From: an uncultured Clostridium sp.
Lineage (GTDB): Bacteria; Bacillota; Clostridia; TANB77; CAG-508
Direction: 5' to 3'
DNA: 64,000 bases
Assembly (NCBI GenBank): GCA_900553985.1
Contig: USFW01000006.1
Span: 1 to 64,000, forward strand
The position numbers and the translations under genes are program-made. Each line of letters begins with the position of its first letter. The stretch's first letter is position 1. The notes beneath the pieces are model-generated. The model did no database searches. It saw nothing but the letters and a program-made list of their open reading frames with translations, and was not told the DNA's origin. Positions 56,163 through 64,000 of this stretch are shown in pieces.

Positions 56163-56388
56163 ATTCTTTTCCTTCTTTCGTTTGAATTATAGCATAAAGT
56201 TATTTACTTTTCATCTTTATCTTTCAAATTGTAAGAAAAATTTAAGATTTATTTAATTATTTTTTAAAACTTTATTTTTCATTTATATATATAATTTAGT
56301 TAAATTTAGATTATCAGAGTTTTTGTTTAAAAGAAACAAATTTCACTATTTTTTGTATTTTAGTAAAGTAAGAAAGGATTTGATTTTC

Positions 56389-57207
56389 ATGAAAGTTTTA
56401 AAAGAAAATAAAAATGTTTCTAATAAAAATAGAAAAAATTCAAAAAGATTAAATAAGAAAAAGCTATTTTTCTTTTTTATGATTATTATAATATTTGTAT
56501 TTTTATATTTAAAAAATAATTTAGATTTATTTGATTATAATATTAATGATATTTATGATGTTTCTAAAGTAAATAATATATCCACCAGTAAATATGACAT
56601 AATAAAGCAGGATTCTAACAAAAATTATTCTGGAATTGGTAGCAAAAAAGTTTCTAATAAAGATGGCTATTTTTCTACCTTCACTACTGAGAAAAATCAC
56701 CAAAAAACTTATAAGGAATATAAGCAAAATGGCAGTTCTTCTTGGACTAATAATAGTTATTGGGGTGGAACTATGGCCGAGAATGGATGTGGTATAACTT
56801 CTATGTCAATTATACTTAGTGGCTATGGAAAAAATTATACTCCTGAATATCTTAGAAAGAAATATTATCCTGTATTAGATGGTGAAAAAATTTCTAAAGA
56901 ATTATCTTCTACTTTTGGTGTATCAAATTCTGATTTTTATTTTGATAGTGTTCACTTATCTAATGAATATATTTTAAAACATTTAAAGACAAATAGACCT
57001 GTTCTTGTATGTTTATGGAATAAGCCACATAATAATCGTTGGACAACTGCTTCTCACTATATGGTTTTATTAGCTACTGATGGTAATAATATGGTTTATG
57101 TTTCTAATCCTAATGGTCTTGAAAATGATAGTAAAAGTTCTGGTTGGTATGACATTAATGAAATTACTCCTTATCTGGCAAAGGCTTTATTTGTAGAAGA
57201 ATATTAA
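56389..57207 (+). CDS. Membrane-anchored C39-like cysteine peptidase
   Basis: From ATG 56389 (AGAAAGGA upstream; the earlier ATG at 56323 has none) the 272-residue protein has a basic N-terminus, a membrane helix (about 27-43), and a papain-like C39-type domain: catalytic Cys in AENGCGITSMSIILSGYGK, His in TTASHYMVLLATDGNN and Asn/Asp in VYVSNPNGLEND. Unlike ABC-fused C39 peptidases it is a stand-alone anchored domain. Divergent from the VanRS-like pair. Confidence 0.8.
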   Translation: MKVLKENKNVSNKNRKNSKRLNKKKLFFFFMIIIIFVFLYLKNNLDLFDYNINDIYDVSKVNNISTSKYDIIKQDSNKNYSGIGSKKVSNKDGYFSTFTTEKNHQKTYKEYKQNGSSSWTNNSYWGGTMAENGCGITSMSIILSGYGKNYTPEYLRKKYYPVLDGEKISKELSSTFGVSNSDFYFDSVHLSNEYILKHLKTNRPVLVCLWNKPHNNRWTTASHYMVLLATDGNNMVYVSNPNGLENDSKSSGWYDINEITPYLAKALFVEEY

Positions 57208-57211
57208 AACT

Positions 57212-57247
57212 AGCCGTTGTTCTGCTAACAATAAGTGGACAACGGCT
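57212..57247. terminator. Hairpin after the C39-like gene
   Basis: AGCCGTTGT and ACAACGGCT form a perfect 9-pair stem, five bases after the stop. The downstream sequence is CTATACCC with no U-run, so termination may be weak. Confidence 0.55.
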
Positions 57248-57369
57248 CTATACCCTAATATTATTATTTCTTTTTTATTACTTTAGTTTGCATTAAATTC
57301 ATCTGTTGCATCTTCACTTTTTTATGCTATCTGCAAAAATATGCTTTATCTTCTGGAATAAACCAAACT

Positions 57370-58173
57370 TTACTCTACTTTTTCTTCTTTAATCTTCATA
57401 GTTGGTATAAAATTCTCAGCAAATTTATATTCATCTCTATTTTTAATATACAATAATCCTATTATTGAAAATACTACTGCACCAATGAAATTTACAAATA
57501 AATCTTTCATTGTGTCTTTTAAACCTATATCTAAATGTCCTCTTTCTATTACTCTTTGTTTTAATTCTCCATTTTCATAGTAGCTTATTACTTCTTTTTC
57601 AATATTATTTATTTTTATTGGTATATTTTTTCTTGATTCATTAATTTCTACTGATGCTATTGAAGATGTTATTCTGTCTTTTTGCATATCAGTTTTGAAG
57701 AATATATCTGAGCCGTATTCAAAGAATTCCCATAATATTCCTATTGTCATTGAAAAACAAAATGCTACTAACGCTACAAATAGTGGTGACATTTTCAAAT
57801 GAAATCTAGGGCTTCTATTTAAAATATCAATCATTGAAAATCCTATTGCTGCACATAGAAATCCATTTATTGTGTGTAACATTGTATCCCAAAATTTGAA
57901 TATACCATAAAAATTTTGTATTTCTCCTAATATCTCTGCTGAAAATATAAATAATAATATTATTACTTCTAATGCATTTGGTAATTTAATATTCAATTTT
58001 TTATCTATAATAGATGGTATTGTAAATAGTATCAAGGTTAAAATACATAAAAATACATTTTCAAAATTTCCTCTAATAGCTTGAACAACTATTGTAATTA
58101 TTACTAATAATCTTAGTACAATATATACAGTCAAGTCTCTTTTTCTATATTTTTTTACTTTATCTTTTTTCAT
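57370..58173 (-). CDS. Polytopic membrane protein, DUF2238-like (paralog 1)
   Basis: The 267-residue protein has about six membrane helices and the pattern FWDTMLHTINGFLCAAIGFS with ILWEFFEYGSDIFF, plus a soluble loop with ERGHLDIGLKDTMKDLFVNF and one last helix. The neighbour at 58178 shares the same key motifs (WWDTMLHTISG, VWEVFEYG, DTMIDL), so the two are tandem duplicates. Family call by general resemblance to DUF2238/YjdF; function unknown. Confidence 0.65.
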   Translation of the reverse strand: MKKDKVKKYRKRDLTVYIVLRLLVIITIVVQAIRGNFENVFLCILTLILFTIPSIIDKKLNIKLPNALEVIILLFIFSAEILGEIQNFYGIFKFWDTMLHTINGFLCAAIGFSMIDILNRSPRFHLKMSPLFVALVAFCFSMTIGILWEFFEYGSDIFFKTDMQKDRITSSIASVEINESRKNIPIKINNIEKEVISYYENGELKQRVIERGHLDIGLKDTMKDLFVNFIGAVVFSIIGLLYIKNRDEYKFAENFIPTMKIKEEKVE

Positions 58174-58177
58174 TTTT

Positions 58178-58780
58178 TTATTCCTTTTCTTCTTTTCTTT
58201 TTCTTAAAAAACTATCTAAGATTGATATTACTATTGTTCCAATTGTTACTGAAATCAAATCAATCATAGTGTCTTTTATTGCTTCTCTACCTACTAATCC
58301 TTCTGTTATTTGCATATTTTGTCCTAAGAATGTATCTACTCCATATTCAAATACTTCCCATACAACTCCTGAAGCTAAGGCAAAACAAATTCCAAATGAT
58401 ATTACTATCATTTTATTAATATTTTGATTACCATATTTTTTACTCATTTGTTCTATTATCGTTGTTCCTACAAAGTAGAATATAACTCCTGATATAGTAT
58501 GTAACATTGTATCCCACCATAAAAATTTTCCGTAAAAATCTAGTACACTACCTAAACATTGTGCTCCAAAGATAAATAATATTATTGAATTTTTTAGTTT
58601 GGTATCTAATTTTATTTTTAATAATTTTTCAACTAGAACATCATAAAATGTTAATATCATTGTAATTGCTAGTATTCCTAAGTTTTCATATTGTTTATTT
58701 ATTATTAGAAAAATAGCTATTATAATTATTGATATTCTTACTAAATTTGATATTATTTTACTTGAGTTAAAATTTTTCAT
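58178..58780 (-). CDS. Polytopic membrane protein, DUF2238-like (paralog 2)
   Basis: The 200-residue shorter relative of the gene at 57370, only four bases upstream of it: WWDTMLHTISGVIFYFVGTT, VVWEVFEYGVDTFLGQNMQI, IKDTMIDLISVTIGTIVISI. Five or six helices. The conserved Asp-Thr-Met-Leu-His and Trp-Glu-x-Phe-Glu-Tyr clusters suggest an active membrane site rather than a simple structural role, but this is inference. Confidence 0.65.
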   Translation of the reverse strand: MKNFNSSKIISNLVRISIIIIAIFLIINKQYENLGILAITMILTFYDVLVEKLLKIKLDTKLKNSIILFIFGAQCLGSVLDFYGKFLWWDTMLHTISGVIFYFVGTTIIEQMSKKYGNQNINKMIVISFGICFALASGVVWEVFEYGVDTFLGQNMQITEGLVGREAIKDTMIDLISVTIGTIVISILDSFLRKRKEEKE

Positions 58781-58901
58781 TATTTATTTTGTCCCTCCTT
58801 TACATTGAAAAATTTATCTTACTTTTAATTTATAATTATCTTATATCACAAAATCCAAAAAAATAATAGTTTTTTCCTATAATTTTCAGTTTTTTTAAAA
58901 T

Positions 58902-58950
58902 AAAAATGCACCTCATAAAATTAGGCTTTTCTAATTTTTCATAGGTGCAC
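58902..58950 (-). terminator. Terminator after the Ig-like wall protein
   Basis: TGCACCT and AGGTGCA outer stem and ATAAAATTAG with CTAATTTTT inner stem, followed on the minus strand by TTTTTATTTT. Confidence 0.85.
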
Positions 58951-58976
58951 TTAAAATTTCAATAACTATCAAATTT

Positions 58977-61676
58977 CTATTTTATTTTATTATATTTCTT
59001 ATATTTAAAATAACTAAATATTGATACTATACTAGCCACAATAATTCCAATTATAAAAAATCCTGTATTACCTGCATATGGTAGAATATTTTTTGATTCA
59101 TTCTTGTCTCCAGCTTGTAAATTATTTTCTTTATTGTTGTTTATTTTATTCCCACTACCATTTATGTTGTTTTTATTATTGTTATTATTTCCTGTATTTA
59201 TATTGTTATTTGTGTTTGTATTATTGTTTCCGGTATTTGTATTGTTATTTGTGTTTGTATTATTGTTTCCGGTATTTGTATTGTTATTCGTGTTCGTATT
59301 ATTGTTGCCGGTATTTGTATTACCATTTGTGTTATTATTTGTATCTTTTATATTTATAGTAAATCTTATACTTGTTGTATTTCCTGCCTTATCTTTTGCT
59401 GTTAATGTATATTGTCCATTTTTGTTTATTACATCACCGTTTTTATATTTTTTTACTATTTCTCCATTTCTTCTTAAAATAACCTCTACCAAATTTTCAT
59501 CTTCTGCCTTTGGAGAAATCTTTTCTGTATAAGTTTTACCATCTTGTACTCCTGTAATCTTAGGTGGTATCTTATCTTCTGGCTCAGGTTCAGGGTCTAC
59601 TTTTATAGTTGTAACTTCAAATTTTTCTGTACTTTTATTTCCAAATATATCTTCTGCATAAACAGTATATATTCCATTATCTGTTATGTTTATTGCACTT
59701 GAGGCTGTTGTGTTTTCTATTTTAACTTCCAATTCTTGACCATTTTCTGTAAAATATTCTATATTTTTTTCTCCCTTTGCAATTTTAGCTTTCTTTATTT
59801 TAACTAAATTATCTATAATCTTTATATTGGCTGTTACATTTTTTTCATCTTTTATTTCTTGTTCTATGTTAATTTCAGGAGCTGTTCTATCTATCCCAAA
59901 TTTAATTTCTGTTTTGTTTCCAGCTTTGTCTGTTGCTATAAGTTGATATATTCCATCTTCTTCAATTGTATCACCGTTTTTATAATTTTCTACTACATTA
60001 TCATCTTTTTTTAAGATAACTTCTGCTAAATTTTCATCTGTTATTTGGGGTGTAAGTGATTTATTATAAATTTTATTATTTTCTACTCCTGTTATCTCTG
60101 GTGGTTTAATATCTGGAATTGGTTTATCGTCTATATTTGTTATATTTATTTCTTTTACAGTTTTATTTCCTTCATTATCTTCTGCATAAATAGTATATAC
60201 TCCTATACTACTTATTACAAAATCTGTTTTAATTATTTTACCAACATTCCCTATTCCTATTTGTGTTCCATTGTTTTCAAAATACATTTCATCTCTACTG
60301 TCTTTAGCCCATTTTATTTTTCTTATATATGAATCCTTACTTTTTACTGTTACATCAATTTGTTTAGGGTTATCACTATTTTGTGATACTTCAATTGTTG
60401 GTGGAGTTATAGGTTGTGGTTCGTCAATTCCAGTTAAATTTTTAGAATACATATATGTATAGCCTTCTTCATCTTCTACATACACATTTAATCTGCAATC
60501 TTTATTAACAGTATATTCTGAATTAACTTCTTTTCCTGCAACTATTTCAAGTTCTTCTCCATTTTGCTTAAAATATTCTAAATCTATATTATCTCCAATT
60601 GCAACTTTCATTTTCACTATTTTACATACTTCGTTTGTTGCTTTTATTTTCACATTTTTAGGATTAGCTTCATCTTGTGTTATCTCAATATTCATTGCTT
60701 TTTCATTTTCAGTTATCCTTTTTGTAATCATTTTCTTAAATCCAGCTTCATCTTCTATATAAAATACATATGTGTCGTCTTCTGGCGCAGTATAGTTTAT
60801 AGTTACATTATTACCTTTTGCAAATTGTAGTTCTTCTCCTTTAGTATTAAAATCTTCAAATCCTGATATTTCAGAATTTCTTGCAACTTTTACTTTTACT
60901 ATATCACATAAGGAATCTTTAATCTTTAATTCTACTTCTCTTATGGCAGAACCTTTCCAAATACTTGCTTCGATAGGTGTATTATTTTTTGATAAATATA
61001 TTTCTACTGATGTTTTATTTCCCTTATTATCAGCTGCATATACTTCATATAGACCTTCTTCTGTTATCTTATCATACTTCACATTGACATTATTGCTTTC
61101 AATAAATTCTATGTCTGTCCCTTGTGTGTTAAAATCTATTTTGTCATTTATATTTTGTTTTTTTGCAATTTTTAGAGTCGTAATTGTATTATTTTTACTA
61201 GTAACTTGAATAGTAAAATTCATTGGATTTTCTTCATCTTTTATTAAAGTAATATCTGGTGCATCTTCTGGGTTATTTATTGTAATTCTACTTAAAAACC
61301 TATCTCCTCTTGAATTTTTTGCATATACTGTATATGAGCCATATCCTTCTAATTCAAATGATTCTTGTATATTTCTAGATGGTGTAATTTCAAAAGTATG
61401 TACATCACTATTATTTTGTTCAAAATATTCTATATTTGAAATTTCAATGTATTTATGAACATATTTTAATTCAATAATGTCATATGTTGTATCTGTTGCT
61501 GTTATGTTTACTATATTTGAATTTGATTCATCTCTTTTTAAATTTACATCAATTGTACTTTCTTCTCTTGTTACTTTCTGTAATTCATATGCATTTGCTG
61601 TTATTGGTAATATGAATTGCATTGCTAATGTTAATATTATGAAAATTGATAATATTATTGTTGTTTTGCTTTTCAT
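58977..61676 (-). CDS. Ig-like repeat cell-wall protein with variant sorting signal
   Basis: The 899-residue protein has a signal peptide (about 1-29, ending ITANAYE), then at least six Ig-like repeats of about 85 residues, each with marks like YTVYAEDNEGNKT and KIKKAKIAKGEKNIEYF and joined by prolines. Near the C-terminus is a region of NTGNNNTNTNNNT units, then LPYAGN, a hydrophobic stretch and a positive tail (KYKKYNKIK), a sorting signal in which Ala-Gly replaces Thr-Gly. Probably an extended adhesin or stalk attached by a sortase. Strong sigma-A promoter upstream. Confidence 0.85.
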   Translation of the reverse strand: MKSKTTIILSIFIILTLAMQFILPITANAYELQKVTREESTIDVNLKRDESNSNIVNITATDTTYDIIELKYVHKYIEISNIEYFEQNNSDVHTFEITPSRNIQESFELEGYGSYTVYAKNSRGDRFLSRITINNPEDAPDITLIKDEENPMNFTIQVTSKNNTITTLKIAKKQNINDKIDFNTQGTDIEFIESNNVNVKYDKITEEGLYEVYAADNKGNKTSVEIYLSKNNTPIEASIWKGSAIREVELKIKDSLCDIVKVKVARNSEISGFEDFNTKGEELQFAKGNNVTINYTAPEDDTYVFYIEDEAGFKKMITKRITENEKAMNIEITQDEANPKNVKIKATNEVCKIVKMKVAIGDNIDLEYFKQNGEELEIVAGKEVNSEYTVNKDCRLNVYVEDEEGYTYMYSKNLTGIDEPQPITPPTIEVSQNSDNPKQIDVTVKSKDSYIRKIKWAKDSRDEMYFENNGTQIGIGNVGKIIKTDFVISSIGVYTIYAEDNEGNKTVKEINITNIDDKPIPDIKPPEITGVENNKIYNKSLTPQITDENLAEVILKKDDNVVENYKNGDTIEEDGIYQLIATDKAGNKTEIKFGIDRTAPEINIEQEIKDEKNVTANIKIIDNLVKIKKAKIAKGEKNIEYFTENGQELEVKIENTTASSAINITDNGIYTVYAEDIFGNKSTEKFEVTTIKVDPEPEPEDKIPPKITGVQDGKTYTEKISPKAEDENLVEVILRRNGEIVKKYKNGDVINKNGQYTLTAKDKAGNTTSIRFTINIKDTNNNTNGNTNTGNNNTNTNNNTNTGNNNTNTNNNTNTGNNNTNTNNNINTGNNNNNKNNINGSGNKINNNKENNLQAGDKNESKNILPYAGNTGFFIIGIIVASIVSIFSYFKYKKYNKIK
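59175..59335. repeat. 39-bp tandem repeat in the wall protein
   Basis: About four units encoding 13 residues (NTGNNNTNTNNNT), the first two nearly identical at DNA level (centred on TTTCCGGTATTTG). Copy number is likely to vary. Confidence 0.8.
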
Positions 61677-61758
61677 TTTTTCACATCCTATCTATATAAG
61701 TGTTTTTAATTTATTTTATTGCACTTATATTTTATTCAATATTGATTTTAATGTTTAA

Positions 61759-61787
61759 ATTATACCATATTTGGTGTTAATTCTCAA
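61759..61787 (-). promoter_or_regulatory. Sigma-A-type promoter of the wall protein
   Basis: TTGAGA (61782-61787), 17-base spacer, TATAAT (61759-61764) on the minus strand; about 76 bases of leader before the ATG at 61676. Confidence 0.8.
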
Positions 61788-61810
61788 TATTTTTTCAAAA
61801 TTATATTAGG

Positions 61811-62251
61811 TTATATGTCAGGTATTCTATCGTCTATTCTATTTGCTATATCTATAAGTTGGACTGTTTTTTCTAAGTACTCTAATCTCTTTTGGTTTAC
61901 CGCATAGCCTTTCAGCATATAGTCTTTTAAAATTTTAGTAGCCCATTTTCTAAATAAAATACCATTTTGTGATTTCACACGATATCCAACAGATATAATC
62001 ATATCTAAATTATAATAATTAGTTGGTTTATCAGCAAATTCGGAATTTCCGAATTTAGTCATTGTCTCTGTTTCTAATAATTCTCCTTCTTTATATATAT
62101 TCTTTATATGTTCATTAATAGTAGATTTAGCTTTTGTAAACAATTTTGACATTTGTTCTTGTGTAAGCCACACAGTTTCATCCTTCAAATTAACTTCTAG
62201 CCTTACCCCCTGATTTTCAAACAAAATAATTTCATTCTTTTTTTCATTCAT
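61811..62251 (-). pseudogene. N-terminal part of a RhuM-family protein
   Basis: The 146-residue frame covers the RhuM N-terminal domain: LEVNLKDETVWLTQEQMSKL, STINEHIKNIYKEGEL, KFGNSEFADKPTNYYNLDMI and ISVGYRVKSQNGILFRKWAT. Typical members continue for another 150-200 residues with a Fic-like or other C-terminal part; here the match breaks after QLIDIANRIDDR and stops. No downstream continuation is seen. It may be a truncated pseudogene or a short functional form. These genes are usually linked with mobile DNA. Confidence 0.6.
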
Positions 62252-62415
62252 AAGAACACATCCTTTTCTAACAAATTTTAGTTCTTATTACATTTATTAC
62301 TACTTATTTTTTTCATTTATATATTCCATGAACTGTTGTTTGCATTTTATGTTATAATTGTTTATTTGTCAATACTTTTAACATTTTTTATTAAATAAAA
62401 AAATTTCTTTTTGTG

Positions 62416-62444
62416 TTGTAGTTTATAATAATTTATGTTATAAT
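62416..62444 (+). promoter_or_regulatory. Promoter of the FUSC gene
   Basis: TTGTAG (62416-62421), 17-base spacer, TATAAT (62439-62444), transcription start expected near 62451, 33 bases before the TTG start. Confidence 0.65.
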
Positions 62445-62483
62445 TATTATTTGTAATTTTATTTTAGGAAAGGACTGATTTAT

Positions 62484-63479
62484 TTGAAAAAATTCACTTT
62501 TAAAAGTGCAATATCTAATTTATTTATGCTTGCATGTATTATGGTTTTTGTTGGGATTTTCTCATCATTATTTGGCTCAAATAACTCCCTTACTTGGGTA
62601 TGTATTCTAATAGGGATTATGCTCTATTGGAAAATGAATATTGGAATTGATAAAAAAGAAGCTCCAATAATAATTGTGTCTTTATTTGTATTTACTGGAA
62701 TTGCTAATAGAATTGCTATTATTAATCCATTTTTTGGTTTTTTTGTAAATCTAATTGCAATATTTATAATTATGTATGTACCTTCTTTAAAACCTGAATA
62801 TAAGGCATATATGCCATTTATTCTATGCTATATTTTTGACCAATCTAATGTTGCAATAGGCAAAGATTTTTATACTAGAATGTTAAGTCTTCTTATTGGT
62901 GGATTAATTGTTTCAGCCGTATATTATTATAAACATAGAGATTCTGAAGAAAAACATATTAAATTTAGGGAATTATTTACTAATTTTGATATAACTTCTC
63001 CAAGATTTATTCTTTCTTGTAAAATGGCTGTTGGTGTTAGTATAGCAATGTTGATAGGTTCTCTAGTTGGACTTCAAAAGACAATGTGGATTGCTATGTC
63101 TGTAATGTCACTTACACAAATTGATTTTAACCATACTCAAAAAAGATTTATTTATAGAATTATTGCTACTGTTGTTGGTTCAATAATATTTGTTTTATTG
63201 TTCCAATATTTAATACCAGATAAATATGTATCATTTACAACTATTATTCTTAATTATATATATACATTTATTGAAGATTATAGATATCAAATGGTTTTCA
63301 TTACAGTAAATTCCTTGAGCTCATCAATGGTGTTATTTGACCCTAATACAGCTATTGAAATTAGAATTGCTTTGGTTATTTTAGGTTGTGTTTTAGGTTA
63401 TTTAATTAATCGTTTGAATTTCAGAAAGCTTTTTGTTTTGTTGAAAAGAAAACTATCATTACATAAAAAATTGAACTAA
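62484..63479 (+). CDS. FUSC family membrane permease
   Basis: The 331-residue protein has about ten hydrophobic stretches in two blocks (about 10-130 and 180-310), the second containing the FUSC pattern KMAVGVSIAMLIGSLVGLQK and MWIAMSVMSLTQIDFNHTQK. The family includes aromatic acid and fusaric acid efflux proteins; substrate here is unknown. Start is TTG at 62484 with AGGAAAGGA upstream; no ATG fits. Confidence 0.82.
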   Translation: MKKFTFKSAISNLFMLACIMVFVGIFSSLFGSNNSLTWVCILIGIMLYWKMNIGIDKKEAPIIIVSLFVFTGIANRIAIINPFFGFFVNLIAIFIIMYVPSLKPEYKAYMPFILCYIFDQSNVAIGKDFYTRMLSLLIGGLIVSAVYYYKHRDSEEKHIKFRELFTNFDITSPRFILSCKMAVGVSIAMLIGSLVGLQKTMWIAMSVMSLTQIDFNHTQKRFIYRIIATVVGSIIFVLLFQYLIPDKYVSFTTIILNYIYTFIEDYRYQMVFITVNSLSSSMVLFDPNTAIEIRIALVILGCVLGYLINRLNFRKLFVLLKRKLSLHKKLN

Positions 63480-63524
63480 ATATTTGATTATGAAAAAACT
63501 TTACATATATTGAATAAAATTTTT

Positions 63525-63577
63525 AATAAGTTAGTATTTTGTTCCTTGTATATAGTCTTACAAAATACTAACTTATT
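63525..63577. terminator. Bidirectional terminator between FUSC and DUF4116 genes
   Basis: AATAAGTTAGTATTTT and AAAATACTAACTTATT form a perfect 16-pair stem around a 21-base loop, between two convergent genes. Confidence 0.9.
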
Positions 63578-63590
63578 ATTTAATCTCAAA

Positions 63591-64000
63591 TTACATCAAA
63601 CTTTTTATATCCTCATCTTCCTTTAATCTACTTGATATAAAGTGATATGCTTGTTTATTCTGTTTTACTGCTATTTCTGCTAATTCTTTATCATCTATTA
63701 ATCTGCTACTTGCATATTTTATTATTATTCCTTTATTTTCTACTGCTGCCTTTACAACTTCTCTATCATTTCTTAATTCTTCACTTGCAAAATATAAAGC
63801 TTGACCATATTTTTTGCAACTTTCTAAAATTATTTCTTTATCTGCTCTTAATCTTTCTGATGCATAGCAAATTGTCCAAGGTGCTGTTTCTATTGCTAGT
63901 TTTAAAATTTCTTTATTATCTTTTAATCTGTCGCTTGCAAATTCTAATGCTTCACCATCTTGCATTATTGCAGTTATTACTATATCATAGTCATCTTGTA
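63591..64000 (-). CDS. DUF4116-repeat protein (partial)
   Basis: The frame is open to the window end (the residues before the internal Met, QDDYDIVITAI, continue the repeat). At least four units of about 24 residues are present, e.g. MQDGEALEFASDRLKDNKEI, CKKYGQALYFASEELRNDRE and VENKGIIIKYASSRLIDDKE, the pattern of DUF4116. Function unknown. The 5' end lies outside the window. Confidence 0.8.
   Translation of the reverse strand, partial: QDDYDIVITAIMQDGEALEFASDRLKDNKEILKLAIETAPWTICYASERLRADKEIILESCKKYGQALYFASEELRNDREVVKAAVENKGIIIKYASSRLIDDKELAEIAVKQNKQAYHFISSRLKEDEDIKSLM

Noticed and set aside
59175..59335. CRISPR-like regular repeats
   Set aside because: The 39-base units are contiguous, in frame and encode a low-complexity wall-protein region; there are no spacers.

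Overview
The window is about 64 kb of very AT-rich DNA from a spore-forming member of the Clostridia. The evidence is the low GC, strong GGAGG-type ribosome binding sites, a near-complete forespore programme (spoIIAA-spoIIAB-sigF-spoIID-spoIIQ, the whole spoIIIA operon, ytfJ/gerW), a type II fatty-acid synthesis cluster and Gram-positive sortase substrates. An uncultured gut lineage is my inference; there is no rRNA or other strong taxonomic marker. Nearly all genes lie on the minus strand. The first 32 bases are homopolymer blocks and look like a contig end.

Layout: 0.1-3.1 kb accC-accD-accA; 3.3-7.2 kb a WG-repeat surface protein and the queuosine genes tgt and queA, separated by a small inverted-repeat element; 7.3-9.9 kb a membrane metallopeptidase, a sortase and an LPKTG protein; 10.2-11.3 kb ychF; 11.5-16.3 kb sporulation genes; 16.2-18.2 kb DUF2953, scpA, recX; 18.5-22.3 kb mscS, pnp, rpsO; 22.6-26.3 kb a giant prepilin-like surface protein; 26.8-32.2 kb fabH-fabD-fabG-fabF-accB-fabZ with a divergent small XRE regulator; 32.9-34.8 kb a second prepilin-like protein preceded by a leader-peptide/terminator arrangement; 34.8-40.4 kb spoIIIAA to spoIIIAH; 40.9-43.8 kb a large membrane-anchored protein and yebC; 44-54 kb an accessory stretch (broken ABC-F, acetyltransferases, Nudix, ABC exporter, VanZ); 54-57 kb a two-component system and a C39-like protease; 57-64 kb membrane proteins, an Ig-like cell-wall protein, a truncated RhuM, a FUSC permease and a DUF4116 protein running off the end.

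The main discovery is a recurrent decoding anomaly. Six times, in five genes (queA, sigF twice, spoIIIAB, a Nudix hydrolase and the giant surface protein), the reading frame breaks at an in-frame CGG codon. The protein continues perfectly if one base, the C, is skipped and the next GGN is read as glycine. In a hand scan of both strands I found no CGG codon in any intact reading frame. The simplest reading is that CGG is unassigned in this organism and works as a +1 recoding signal (or that CGGN is read as a four-base Gly codon).

Other structure includes three families of short palindromic repeats, one of which forms a 217-bp element with perfect 41-bp inverted ends. Several accessory genes are broken in ways unrelated to CGG: the ABC-F protein, an acetyltransferase and a small XRE gene.
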